Shown: in pieces, positions 1 to 11,626 of the stretch
Position numbering within the stretch: position 1 is the first letter of the stretch
Layout of the letters: every line of letters begins with the position of its first letter
Assembly: GCA_963681505.1 (NCBI GenBank)
Contig: OY811984.1
Span: 3,826,858 to 3,890,857 of the forward strand
Direction of reading: 5' to 3'
Source: Eunapius fragilis
Lineage: Eukaryota; Porifera; Demospongiae; Spongillida; Spongillidae
DNA length: 64,000 bases
Translations under genes and position numbers: made by a program
The notes under the pieces: model-generated
Databases searched by the model: none
Told to the model about the DNA's origin: nothing
The model's input: the letters and a program-made list of their open reading frames with translations, nothing else

Positions 1-640
1 CCCGGTGCTAGGTGCACTGCAGTGAGGCAGGCGGCGGACACAAAAACCACCACCAGCACCGCACATACAGGCAGTCTCGAGGTGACAATAACGCGCATGC
101 GGGATGCAATGCATTGCTTGCTCTGTGGCCCATTAACCTCAGTTAACAAACATTAACCTTTATTTAATGGGTTCCTCCGAGGCACATGAAATTAAGAGTG
201 GACCCAAACCCCCCCCCCCCCCCCCCCCCATTCCCACCTCGCCCTTACTCGCCGCACCTAGCAAGGGTTTGGCAAGTGTAGGGCGCGTTCCCGTCCCCGC
301 CATTGTGCCTGGAATCCGGACTCAGAGTGGGCGGGGAGCCACACCCCTATCCGAATGGCACGTGACAGGCATGGTAATGGCTTGGGGGAGCCAGGGGAGA
401 CCCTGGAATGCCCAGAGGGGCGGCCCTCCTAGGCTGACCCCGACCCCAAGCCAGTTGGGATTTAGGATGATGCGGGAATTGACGTGCCCATAGTTCACTT
501 GCCCAACTGGGAAAATGACTTCAAATATAAATAATTGTATGTATATATATATATTATAATCACGGCTGAGCGCTAATTATGCGTATTAAATAACATCACC
601 CGAGCTCGAGATTAAATGTTCTCAAAACCAAACAAAATAG
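1..640. other. Non-coding edge of window
   Basis: No gene is supported here. A homopolymer of 21 C lies at 209-229 and a short TA-repeat at about 541-556. An open frame at 167-493 runs through the C tract as polyproline and has no family resemblance, so I do not call it. Confidence 0.6.
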
Positions 641-647
641 TAGGAAA

Positions 648-971
648 CTACAGCAGCTGCTTGGCCACACCCCAGAGGACCTCCGGTGGGGTCTGGATGT
701 AAAGTTGGTACGCTGAGCTCTGCCACCTACCCAGCAGGGAGTCCTGGACCCCACACAGAGCCGCCGTGGTCGCCGCCCCTATCCGGAAACTGTGGCCTGA
801 GTACGGCTTTGCATTGATACCTGCCCGTGACAGCACAGAACGAATCGCAGCCGCAAACCTGGCTCTTGTCAAGTAACACCCGTCGCTGAACAGGAAGAGA
901 GGGCCTGGGGCCGGGCCCCGCCGCACCATATAGCTGAGCACCGCAGCAACTGGGCATATCTCGGTATTGGG
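648..971 (-). pseudogene. Tyrosine recombinase C-terminal remnant (YR element)
   Basis: An open stretch of about 108 codons gives the C-terminal half of a tyrosine recombinase catalytic domain. It shows the H-x-x-R box (HSFRIGAATTAA), then GRWQSSAYQLYI, which supplies the W/H position and the nucleophilic Tyr. The N-terminal core-binding domain and the first catalytic Arg are absent. An in-frame stop lies just upstream, at about 972-974 on this strand. Recombinases of this type belong to DIRS-, Ngaro- or Crypton-like elements. No gag or RT sequence is visible beside it, so it is a 5'-truncated relic and cannot be assigned to one of these classes. Confidence 0.8.
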
Positions 972-1377
972 TCATTCCTCCTCTTGTGAGCAAGAGTTGG
1001 GACTTACGTCTTCCGATTTTCTCTAACTTCTCATATATGTTGGTCTTGATATGAAAATGACTTGCACCATTTATTGTGTTAATAACGTTAATGGTTTACG
1101 AAATATACGCCACTGAATTATTAATTTTTTCGTAAAAGTTGCAACTTGGCATACTCATATCTTGGCTGCTATACAATTGACAGCAGGGTTTTTGGCATCG
1201 AATTGAAGGCCATGATGAGTAGAACTGATCTATGGCGATTATTTTTGGGTGTGGGTAAAGGGTTAAATTTCTAGCTTCATCAAAGTACCTTTTTAAAATA
1301 AAGAGGTGTCTACCACGTGAAAATTTTTTTTTACACAACTGAAGGGACTATCAATGTCTATACGCTTCAGAAAAAAA

Positions 1378-1494
1378 GATTACCTCTGAGAACCACACAA
1401 TATTTTAGAGGGCGCCATTTTTGTCTCATCAAAATTCACTTTTGTTTACATACGTTGCAAGTGGTGTTATCTAAACGTCTTACCACAGCTACCC
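1378..1494 (+). repeat. Dispersed repeat, inverted partner at 11448-11568
   Basis: About 117 bp match the reverse complement of 11448-11568 with few substitutions (shared core GGCGCCATTTT, then TTTACATACGTTGCAAGTGG). It lies about 100 bp upstream of the start of the broken transposase-like gene, so it may be part of that family's leader. Confidence 0.8.
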
Positions 1495-1590
1495 ACGTGT
1501 GGTTTTATCAAATAGCATGAATCAGCAGTTTATGTTTCCTTATTTGGGCAAAAGCACGTGCCGTTTATTCTGTACGAAGTGTTTTGTGTC

Positions 1591-3990
1591 ATGTCGCTCG
1601 ATCGCCACAAGTACTGCAGTGACCCATTCAAGAAGCATCGGCGCCGCATATATTCAAATCTTCGAGTTGCATCAGAGAAACGTATGGCAGAATATCCATC
1701 TCTGTCTTTGCGAAGTGGAGATTTGCTGTGTGTAAACTGCGTAATAGCTGTTAAAAAGCATTATTCAGAAGTAGCATCTGAAGATGCAGGGCCTAGCGGT
1801 CTTTCCTCCCAGGAATGTGCTCTGCCAACTTATTCCTCAATGCAAGATAGCGACAGTTCAAGTGACAGCGATTCACCTGCCGGTAGTCCTGCATTACACA
1901 AGATAAACAAAATGCTTTCCTCGCAAGAGGTCTCTCCAATCAGAAAGGGATATATCCATAGTCAAAGGTATGTAGCAGAAATGTGTAGAAGATTAATGGA
2001 AGTAGTTGAAGAGAACATATAACTTGCTACTGGGGCTAGACCTGACGCTCTGCATGCAGATCACGGTGCAGAAATTACACAACAGCTGAAGGAGAAATTT
2101 GCTTTGACAAAATCTAGGAGTGAAATGATAAGAATTTTAACAGTACTGCCAAAACGTTGGTCTGTAGCACGAATTTGTGAAGAGTTTGGTGTCACCATTT
2201 ACATTACAAGGTTAGCCTAAAAGATTGTAAAAGATAAAGGGGTCATGTCTAGTCCTAACTCTAAGGCTGGAAAGCCACTATGTGAAGAAACTGTTTAACT
2301 AGTGAAAGCCTTTTACCACCACGATGACATCAGCCGGGTGATGCCTGGGAAAAAGATTTTCTATCAGTAAGAAATGATGAAGGAGAGAAAGAGCACAAGC
2401 AGAAAAGGCTTGTGCTGTGCAATCTCAATGAAGCTTACCATCAATTCAAACAACAGCATCCAGGTATCAAGGTTGCATTCTAAATTTGCTGAGCTGCGAC
2501 CCAAAGAATGTGTCTTGGCAGGAGCCACAGGTACTCACTCAGTATGTGTGTGTACAATTCATCAGAATGTTAAGCTGATGATGGAAGGTGGTAGACTAGC
2601 GGCACTAACCAATGGCTGGTTTACTGACTACAAAGCTGGCAGCCATACAGTGTGAATCACCAGATTATGATGGTGCAGTTGGAAAATGCGCAGAATGCCC
2701 TAGAGCAGAGTTGCTGTGAGAGGAGCTTGAAGCAGTCATGGAAGAAAATGGTGTAGAAACTGTTCATTACAACCAGTGGAAAACACTGATCGTGCCAACC
2801 TTGAGACCTGTATTGTACCAGTTGAAGAGTTTCTGGATGTGTTCATGGCTGCATTGAAAAAATTGCAATTGCACAATTTTATAGCAAAGAATCAAGCCAA
2901 GTTTCTAGCATATAAAAAGGAAAACCTCACATCTGGGGAGTTTATTGTCATTGCAGATTCTTCAGAGAACTACAGTTTTGTAGTTCAAGGTGAGGTTCAA
3001 TCTTTTCATTGGAACAATTTACAGGCAACTGTTCATCCTTTCCTGTGCTACTATAAGTCTTAGAACACAGATGGGAAACTAGATAGTGTTTGCTTCTGCA
3101 TCATTTCAGAGAACAAGGAGCATGACACGATAGCGGTACACCTGTTCCAGTGCAAGTTAGTTTCATTTCTAACAGAGCATTTTGGAACAAAACCAAAAAA
3201 AATCATGTACATGTCAGATGGTTGTGCAGGTCAATACAAGAACTGCTATAACTTTACAAATCTGTGCCATCATGAGAAAGATTTTGGAGTCCCAGCGGAG
3301 TGGCATTTCTTTGCTACTTCTCATGGCAAGTCACCAGCAGATGACATAGCAGGACTATGAAAAGGACTGCAGCAAAAGCAAGTCTTCAACGTCCATATGA
3401 AGACCAGATCTTAACACCAATAAAATTATATGATTTTGTTTCACAAAATATCAAAGGCATACATTTTGCATATTCAACTTTGAAAGACCACGAAGAGGAG
3501 GCAAAGATTCTGGTTGAGAGGTTCAAGTATAGTAGAGCTGTCCCTGGAACCACGTTCATATCACAGTTTTGTACCAATTTCAATATCCTCCGTAGATGTC
3601 ATGCCATATTCTCTTGTTATGATGAAAATAACTGAAAGAGTCACTTCAGCAAACGTCACTGAGGAGGCTCTTCCACTTTCAACCCTGAAAGGATATGTTA
3701 CTGTAGCATATGAAGACAGTTGTCGGCTCGGTTATGTGATGAAAGTAGATGTCAACGCTCGACTTGTTGAAGTAAACTTTCTGCATCCTAAGCTATTTGC
3801 ACAGTCATATGTTTACCCTAGCCAACAGGACATCCTGGAGGTGGATCCAACAGACATTCTTACCCTAGTAAATCCATCTACAGCTACTGGACGTACATAC
3901 TCTTTAACAGCAAATGAAATTGCCAAAGAAATTAAGGCACTTGAAGCCAGACAATTCCTGAGTACTACCATACAAGCTTGTAAGTTATAG
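1591..3990 (+). pseudogene. Broken transposase-like gene of an uncharacterised animal repeat family
   Basis: Pieces in several frames follow the order of one protein. The N-terminal block starts at the ATG at 1591 and is Cys/basic-rich, with the motif LLCVNC. Around 2475-2600 comes RPKECVLAG, then HQNVKLM. Around 2760-3340 come ADSSENYSFVV, FHWNNLQATVHPF, MSDGCAGQYKN and EWHFFATSHGKSP. The end, around 3690-3900, contains GYVTVAYEDS and ATGRTYSLT. I recognise this as a multi-copy family of unnamed proteins in cnidarians, sponges and fish. The spaced acidic residues (ADSSEN, MSDG, PADD) suggest a DDE-type nuclease, which is inference. Stops at 2020-2022, about 2218 and 3061-3063, and shifts near 3350 and 3550, show that it is dead. 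Confidence 0.7.
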
Positions 3991-4143
3991 CTGTATGCAT
4001 GAACCATGACTACATAACGTGTAGCTTGCAACAGCTTCTATTGAGCTCCACAAACTAACATAGACAGGCATGCTTTATGTAGATATGACAATGTGTAGAG
4101 CACCATTTTGGTACAAGACATGTTTACTGTTCACGATCAGTCG

Positions 4144-4315
4144 GTAGTTGCTCAGATAGTCACACCCTCCTGAGTGTGACTATGCTTGGTGCACCCGTGA
4201 AGAAGGTCAATTTTTGCTAACGTGTATCCACACGAACAAAGCCGGTTGTTGCTCAGATAGCCACACTCTCATGAGTGTGGCTATGCTTGGTGTACCCATG
4301 AAGAAAGTCGGCTGT
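4144..4315 (+). repeat. Tandem duplicate of a hairpin-forming unit
   Basis: Two copies spaced 101 bp apart, each with a perfect stem. The hairpin at 4156-4183 has stem ATAGTCACAC with an 8-nt loop. The hairpin at 4257-4284 has stem ATAGCCACACTC with loop TCAT. Between the copies one stem pair changes T-A to C-G on both sides, so pairing is kept. Flanking text (GTTGCTCAGATAG before, TATGCTTGGTG after) is also duplicated. Confidence 0.85.
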
Positions 4316-4615
4316 CACTCACCATATGTACTGTATTTCTACATTGTGTTTACTAAATTGACATATTGCATGTAGACTCATGTACAAAAAGTTCTTATTA
4401 GAACTCGTTTGCCAGAATGCCCTCATCATCAATGGAGGCAACTTTCTGGCAAACGTTACTTTTACAAAAGAAGCACCAGTGCTAAATATATAGTAAAGTG
4501 GGACACGAAATCGCAGAACAAAACATTTTTCAATGAAAAAGCAATTTTCTTTAGTGCATCAAATGCTTGCAGTACAGACCATACTACACAAGCAAGACAC
4601 AAATGATGCCCAAGT

Positions 4616-6099
4616 TCAATTGTGCAATCTGTACCAGATTGATTGATGTAAGGTCATGGGCCAATGTAATGCTGGACGAGTGGGCAATTGATGTGTTGAA
4701 CCAGTCAAATGCGGGGGCCAATCCAAAACTGGACCATGTGAACAATATGCTGCTGGACCAGAGGCGAAATACGGAGCAGGACCTGGGTGCCAATATGCAA
4801 CTGCTCCACGTGGACAATAGGGTTCAAGTAGAGTAGGCCCATGAGGTGTGACTTGTGATGTCACAATGCTACAACATGTAGGTGGCTGTGACCTGGTCAC
4901 GTATGGTGACCTGGACCTGTGTGGCGATCTGGACTGGTGTGGTGACCTGGACCGGTGTGGTGACCTGGACCGGTGTGGTGACCTGGGCCGGTGTGGTGAC
5001 CTGGACCAGTGTGGTGACCTGGACCGGTGTGGTGACCTGGACTGATGTGGTGACCTGGGCTGGTGTGGTGACCTGGACCGGTGTGATGACCTGGACCAGT
5101 GTGGTGACCTGGGCCGGTGTGGTGACCTGGACCAGTGTGGTGACCTGGACCGGTGTGGTGACCTGGACCGGTGTGGTGACCTGGGCTGGTGTGGTGACCT
5201 GGACCGGTGTGGTGACCTGGACTGGTGTGGTGACCTGGACCGGTGTAGTGACCGTGGTGACCTGGACCAGTGTGGTGACCGTGACTTGGACTTGTGTGAC
5301 CTGGACCTATGTGGAGGGGGTGAATGTGTTTGTGAGTGGTCTGATGAATGAGAGCTGCTGCATGATGGTGACTCAGAGCGGAAATGTGAAAAAAAGTTTG
5401 AAGAAAAGTTGCGAGACGGATCTGAAGCGTAGCGTGGGGAGCGTGGATTAGATCGAGGGCCTGAATATAGTGCTGTGAAGGAGCGCTGGGTCCATACTTG
5501 TGTTCTTATTCTTCTCCGAGTCTGGGACGAAGGCGGCGAGTCGGGAAGCTGCACTATTCCACGACTTGTCGTATGTGGAAGCATCGGGAGTACATCAGGA
5601 GCGACGTGCACTGGCAGTATATCGGTAGAGGGTAGCGGCAGATCGGTAGAGGGTAGCGGTAGATCGGTAGAGGGTCGCGGTACATCGGTAGAGGGTGCAC
5701 GTGGCGGTACATCGGTAGAAGGTCGCGGTAAATCGGTAGATGGTGGCGGTACATCGGTAGATGGTCGCGGTACATCGGTGGCGGGTAGCGGTACATCGGC
5801 AGAGGGTCGCGGTAAATCGGTAGAGGGTGCACGTGGCGGAACATTAGAGGATGGCAGTACATTGGCAGAGGGTGGCGGTACATTGGCAGAGGGTGGCAGT
5901 ATATCAGATGCTACCTGCACTGGAGGAACAGCGGATGCCACGTGTACAGGCGGTACATCAGACACTATAGCTACATGCGCTGGCGGTACATTGGGCGATC
6001 CATCAGCTAGTTGCTGGTGTTTGCTACAACACAAAATGACACAACCTTCATTTCAAGTCAGTATAAAAGAGCTTGCATTTACCTGAGCCACGTTCCCAT
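4616..6099 (-). CDS. RS-repeat / Pro-repeat protein, two exons
   Basis: I model exon 1 as 6099-6083 (ATG at 6099-6097) and exon 2 as 6023-4616, joined across a 59-nt intron. The donor is CAG|GTAAAT, the branch-like site is TACTGAC and the acceptor is TTGTAG|C. The frame closes exactly and gives 474 residues. Exon 2 alone has no usable ATG, which is why I chose this start. Residues about 35-140 are seven-residue repeats of the type PSTDVPR. Residues about 240-385 are six-residue repeats of the type SRSPHR, an Arg/Ser domain as in splicing regulators. The C-terminus is unique, Pro/His/Tyr-rich sequence. No RRM, kinase or other globular domain is visible. A role in RNA processing is inference from the RS repeats. 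I know no homologue. Confidence 0.6.
4895..5300 (+). repeat. 18-bp minisatellite coding the RS repeats
   Basis: About 22 copies of an 18-bp unit (GGTGACCTGGACCGGTGT and variants). The unit is a multiple of three, so on the minus strand it reads as an uninterrupted SRSPHR-type array inside the RS-repeat gene. Confidence 0.9.
5615..5900 (+). repeat. 21-bp minisatellite coding the Pro-repeats
   Basis: A 21-bp unit (core ATCGGTAGAGGGTCGCGGTAC) repeats about 13 times with variants. Read on the minus strand it gives the heptad PSTDVPR. It is unrelated in sequence to the 18-bp array but also keeps the frame. Confidence 0.85.
6024..6082 (-). other. Short intron of the RS-repeat gene
   Basis: Reading the minus strand, the intron runs from GTAAATGC at 6082 to GTTGTAG at 6024, 59 nt. 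A TACTGAC branch-like motif lies about 35 nt before the acceptor and a T-rich stretch precedes the AG. The size agrees with the other short introns inferred in this window. Confidence 0.6.
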
Positions 6100-9000
6100 C
6101 GAAAGATCAGTTGTACTAATTAATCACGCGCGCGATTCACTGCTGTTTGCGGCTCACGGCTGTTTGAGGCTGGACATTTAGTTTGATAATTAGAGCGTTC
6201 CGGTATATGGTGTAGAAATCATGGCGGTTAGCCTCATTATCGACACCATAAGTTCAACGATGTGCCTTGCAAGATGCTTACATCTGGTGTTATTATAAAC
6301 ACATGCAGTAGTACCAGCAATCATCTGGCTTAAAGACACACACCTGAAACGATAAATTACGCTTTCCAATAATTATTAAAAACACGCGCCACGTTTTCAT
6401 AGGCATATGAGGTACGGCACGATCGAATAGGTATGAAAGATGCGCGAATTGCACATAGCTGCCAATTTTTCCACATATAAGTTTGATATACAGGAGATGT
6501 GAAAGCTTCAAGTAGTTGGTTTCTGTCGTCCACTAAGCGCGGCCGGCTGTTTTCGGCCTGAAAGGGCTGCCTGTTTTCTATGAATAATCATGACACGTAC
6601 AATGGAGTACCATTGCTAACACGTTCAGCTGCATTGTAGAGTGTGGAAAAACGCATGTTATATAAGAGAGCAAGTAAAAAGGACACCATATGCAAGTACT
6701 CAGGCCTTGCATGGTGTGGCATTTCACTCTGAGAAGGATGCAGCCATGTATCCCAAAGCCCAGCTAATAGTGTAGCTCCTGCAAGCAATGACTACAAATG
6801 ATGGCATTAATGGTTAAAACATAAGAGTAAGATGTTAATGCATATTAATTGTCATTGACCAGTAAATATGATGCTATGCTTATACACGGGTTTTGTAACA
6901 TTTCATGCCCTCAACTGGTGGAAAGGAGTGGTTCACCAGGCCAGCTAATTATTTAAGAGTGTGCTATTAAGCCTTAAAAGTACAATAGCACACCCCAACG
7001 TTTAATGCTCTTGTTAATCTGCACGATTGCAGGTGACAAACTTTCATGTCAATTCTGCAGTATTTGTTGTGCCCTGTTTATAGAGAGGTAGGCACCTTCT
7101 GGAGCTGCATCAAGCAAATGTATTTGCAGTTGTATACAGCTGGTTGTATAATACATCCCTATTGTTATGACAGCACTATTACCCCCTAGATACCTAGCTT
7201 GGTATTAAACATTGTAGCAGAGTGAATGTTCCAGGGACATCAGGGCTTGAAGTCAAAAATCAGCTATAGCCGGATGTTCTGATATGTATATGGCATCTTA
7301 GACCCTAGTAATATCGACAATGGCACAAAACTAGTCAAAGAATAGCTTGACTCTTCCTTACATGCATGTCTGTTAGGGAATATCCACAAGCCTTAGCAAC
7401 CACATCAGTCGGCATGACAACACTGTAATGAAGGTCTCCAGGGTGTACACTGTACCTTGTGCATAACTTAGGGACTAACTACCTGAGAATTAAAGTCTAT
7501 TAAGCGATCAGTGATCAAAATATGAAGCATTCATTGGTGGAATCAGGGATTACAGTGAGTGCAGAACAAGAATCACAGCTGGCCTAGCAATCATTTGGCA
7601 TTAGCTGCGCAACACCCATAAAAATCAATTGCTAAAACAACTTTGCATGCACTTATACATATACATGCATGTAAATAGCACGTAAGGCTTCTACTAAAAA
7701 CTATATCTCCAGGGAGAGGTCAGATGCAAGAAACCTCAAAGGGGGTTGAGATAGCTCTCCATTTTTACTGCCATTTTTCTGGAAGAAAGAAGATACAAGA
7801 ATACACCTATACGTGTTCCACATTGATGGAAAAGCTACTGGGTGCACTGATAGCTTAAATAAAATGATATTTATAAATCAACTCGCTATACATAGTTAGG
7901 CTCACCCTGCATGACAACTAAATCCCCAGTGATGAAGTACATGGTATGGATCAAGCAAGCTTGGACCTCTGCAAGGGTGGAGATGTGTACTATACATTGC
8001 AGGTGTAAAAGTTTCTACTTGATCTTTATCAGGCACTGAATCAGGCACTATGTACTCCAAAGCATTGGAATATCAAAACACCATGCATTTCCATCACTAA
8101 AGTTGTCAACGACCTACCAGGTTTCACAAGTGACACCTTGCACTCACTGTAAACGCTAGTTATCGAATAATACATCTGATTCAACAGCATTGAATCTGAA
8201 TGCCAGTATAAATGCTGCATGACTTTATAACCTTTAGCTCTTAATGCCATTGCCCTAGTTAACATCATCTTCATTTCATGCACTAGGCTTGTAGAAAAGT
8301 GGCAGGATTCAGTCAGTCTCCTTCCGGGTCAGAATAAAGAGACAAATCCACGTATGCATACCATGCATGCATAATTGCATGCACAGAATAACATATGCCT
8401 ATGCATAAGAGATGCAGCTGCAGGTCTACAATGCAGTGTGTGATGAAGCACCTTATCAACATTGTGTCACAAGATGTGGCAGCAATACCACAATCAACGA
8501 AGATTGAACTTTCAGGACTATACCTATCGTTGTGCTTGACACGGCATTAAAACTCTTGTAAAATCAGCGATATTTGACGATCTGCAGCGCCATCATTTCA
8601 GCCGGCCGCACTTAGTTTATACGCTGTCTAAGTAGTCTTAACCTTCCCCTACCTAATCACGCTTAGCTTTTTCCTAGGAAAATTGGCAGTGGTCCACTGT
8701 TCACTTCTTTGTGGAGGATATCCAACTGAGGTACTCGGCTTGCGAGCGCTATAGCTAGCGGGCGCTACAGAGTTTGGCACAAAATTTATATGATGGATAG
8801 ATAAATGGTATGTCTATACTAGAATGGCTGTTACATGTCGGTGCAACAAGTACAGTCCTTATATAGCTCGAAAATACGAAGTGCTTGGTTAGGTCATGAT
8901 CCATGATGTCATCGTTTCAATATTTCGGGGCGTAGGTCTTATTGTCCAACATTTAATGGGCCGTGGGCTGGACACAATTCAGATAATTGGCTAATACGGT

Positions 9001-9560
9001 ATACCTTTTGAATAGTGTAAAATAATTTACTTTTATATATAGCTCATTATAAATCGCATTTTTTGTGACCCACATTTCGTGCTTTTTTCAAGTCATAGCT
9101 TTGAGATGATTTGATCTTTCGTACTCCCTATCATCGCACTAAGGAAAATCTCCAACGCGCACAGCCTACAATATTACTCGAATCGTTGCGCATCGTTTTT
9201 ATACGCCCATGTGATGGAGGCGGTAACTGAGAGGGGGTACTTTGATCGTGTGTAGTAATAACAGCGACAATAGAATTTAGGTCAGCGAGTTATGACATTA
9301 ACACGACAGATCAAGAAGCATATTTATAACAATTAGAACAAGCCACAGTTTTGCCTACGCGGCGTGTGTATTTTTGGAATAATCGGTGCGGTTTGAATGG
9401 AGCATCACTACATTAACTAAGGTCAGGAGCGATGCAGGGTGTGTGGTCGCTTGCTTGTGGCACCTGATAATAAACCAAAGCGTTCAAATCATCAGATTTA
9501 CACTTGGTATTCTATTAACAACATCCACCCATGCACTCAAATTCTGTTATCAATGCAAAC
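6100..9560. other. Gene-poor interval
   Basis: No open frame here exceeds about 80 codons, and none resembles a family I know. The GC-richer 6100-6250 stretch lies just upstream of the RS-repeat gene on its strand and may hold its promoter, but I see no clear core element. I found no TE termini, long tandem arrays or RNA genes in this stretch. Confidence 0.5.
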
Positions 9561-9564
9561 AAGT

Positions 9565-10840
9565 TATGAGGGTGGTATTAATAGCTGAGATGAGGGTACT
9601 GGTGGCTGAGATGAGACTGGTACTGAGGCTGAGATGAGACTGGTACTGGTGGCTGAGATGAGGCTGGTGGCTGAGATGACAAGTGAGGCTGGTATTAGTG
9701 ACTGAGATGACAGGTGGCTGAAATGAGGCTGGTACTGGCTGAGATTAGATGGGTACAGGTGGCTGAGACAAGGTTAGTACTGGCTGAGATAAGACTGGTA
9801 CAGGTGACTGAGTTGAGACTGGTACAGGTGGTTGAGATGAGGGAGGTTGGTACAGGTGGCTGAGATGAGACTGGTACCATGGGTGCCCCCAGCTTTTCTG
9901 GAATGGGGTGGGGGGCAGAATAGGGCAAGGGGGACCCATTTGACAGCCACGAATATGTTGTCCGCTTTCAGTCGATTCAACCAGCGTGAGGGGGGGGGGG
10001 GGGGGTGCTGTCTGCTTTCGGCTGATTCAACCAGCGGGGGGGGGGGGGAGGAGGGGGAGGGGGGGTACTGTCCGCTTTTGGCTGATTCAACCAGCGGGGG
10101 GGGGGCTGTGTCTGCTTTCAGCTGATTCAACCAGCAAGGGGGGGGGGGGGGGGGGGGAGGGGGTGCTGTCCGCTTTTGGCTGATTCAACCAGCGGGGGGG
10201 GCTGTGTCTGCTTTCAGCTGATTCAACCAGCGAGGAGGGGGGGGGGGGGGGTGTTGCTGTCCGCTTTTGGCCGATTCAACCAGAAGGGGGGGTGCTGTCT
10301 GTCTGCTTTCGGCTGATTCAACCAGCGAGGGGGGGAGGAGGGGGTGTTGCTGTCCGCTTTCGGCTGATTTAACCAGCGGGGTGGGGGGTGCTGTCTGCTT
10401 TCAGCCAATTCAACCTGCGGGGGGGGAGGGGGGGGGGGTGCTGTCCGCTTTTGGCTGATTCAACCAATGGGGGGGAGGGGGGTGCTGTCTGTCTGCTTTC
10501 GGCTGATTCAACCAGCGAGAGGGGGGGGGGGGGGGGGGTTGCTGTCCACTTTTGGCCAATTCAACCAGCGGGGTGGGTGTGCTGTCTGTCTGCTTTCAGC
10601 TGATTCAACCAGCGAGGGAGGGGAGGAGGGGGTGTTGCTGTCCGCTTTCAGCCAATTCAGCCAGTGGTGGGTGCGCATGTATGTAAACTTTTATTACAAG
10701 GGTGGGGGGGGGGGGGGGGGGGGGGCCATGGGTACAGGGTGCCTGAGATGAGGCTGGTACTGGTGGCCAAGATGAGACTGGTACAGGTGGCTGAGATGAG
10801 GCTGGTACTGGTGGCCAAGATGAGATGGTAGTAAGACATA
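9565..10840 (+). repeat. Minisatellite of GCTGAGATGAGACTGGTAC type, interrupted
   Basis: Variants of a 21-24 bp unit (GGCTGAGATGAGACTGGTAC plus a variable tail) run from 9565 to about 9890 and resume at about 10740-10835. The stretch between them is the different G-rich minisatellite at 9961-10670. The same family on both sides shows that one array is lodged in another. Confidence 0.85.
9961..10670 (+). repeat. G-tract minisatellite, about 15 units
   Basis: Each unit is a core CTTTCGGCTGATTCAACCAG followed by a run of G and then TGCTGTC. I count 15 cores. The G-runs vary from about 5 to 20, including 20 G at 10138-10157 and 18 G at 10521-10538. A further run of 22 G lies just outside at 10704-10725. 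All G-runs are on the plus strand. Open frames through here are products of the repeat and are not called. Confidence 0.9.
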
Positions 10841-10859
10841 AGAAGTAAGATCCAACAGT

Positions 10860-11447
10860 TGCTCTGAACTATGAAAGAACAACAGCTGTTCATTGCCCTA
10901 CATAACGCGCCGCCAATCCCACATTAGGACCTACTAGTAACCAAACATATTAACGATACTCCCGGTATTTCTTGCTAACTTTTAGTGCATTTGTTCGCTG
11001 TCAGAAAAAAACTGTGGCTACAAACCATTGCAAAGATCTATTAGTACCTTTAGTTCCCTTTATGAACCAACCTTTATTTCAGATTTCCTATTGTCGCAGG
11101 CGTGGAGAATCGCTTCTGTATCGAAGAGGTACGCAAAGACTAACCCGCTTTCAGGGTCCGTAGCTTGCTGTAGCAAGTTAAATACGCCTCGTGGTTTGCG
11201 ACACAAATAGAAAAAAGGTGTTCCTTTCCTTGTACCATGTTAAAATGGCAATGAGTCCATCGGTGTTTTTGAGTGATCTCACGTTCCAAAGGTCTTCGGT
11301 TGTCAAGGTCGTTGTTCAGGGCATGACATAATCACTTCAATTTTTCGGAAAACGATCTAGTGTCCACAAAACATTGGGCCGCAAACACCAGTGGATTGCA
11401 ATCAAAAACACTAACTGTGCTATTAATTAATGGTTGGGATGACAGAA
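10860..11447. other. No recognisable feature
   Basis: Unique sequence between the minisatellite and the dispersed repeat. The two short open frames at 10972-11210 overlap in different frames and resemble nothing I know. Confidence 0.4.
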
Positions 11448-11568
11448 TGGGGTAGCTGTGGTAAGACGTTTACATAACACCACTTGCAACGTATGTAAAC
11501 AAAAGTGAATTTTGATGAGACAAAATGGCGCCCTCTGGTAAAATCTCGTGTGGTTCTCAGAGGTAATC
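11448..11568 (-). repeat. Dispersed repeat, inverted partner of 1378-1494
   Basis: On the minus strand this reads the same text as 1378-1494, from ATTACCTCTGAGAACCACAC to TTACCACAGCTACCC, with a few substitutions and short indels. The coding part of the family found after the first copy is not found beside this one. Confidence 0.8.
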
Positions 11569-11626
11569 AATATACAAACTTGACTTGGATGTAATTAACG
11601 GTGGTAAATTGTTCTGAATTATTTAG

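Noticed and set aside
167-493. 108-codon frame with polyproline
   Set aside because: Opened by the C21 homopolymer. Composition is that of the local DNA and no family resemblance is seen.
4882-6086. Long plus-strand open frames opposite the RS-repeat gene (189 and 203 codons)
   Set aside because: They are antisense readings of the same threefold minisatellites (TWTGVV and SVEGRG repeats). The minus frame is longer, crosses unique sequence at both ends and has a fitting intron.
9695-10751. Several open frames through the G-rich minisatellite
   Set aside because: They are Gly- or Pro-rich products of tandem repeats with poly-G and change with each run length. No unique domain is attached.
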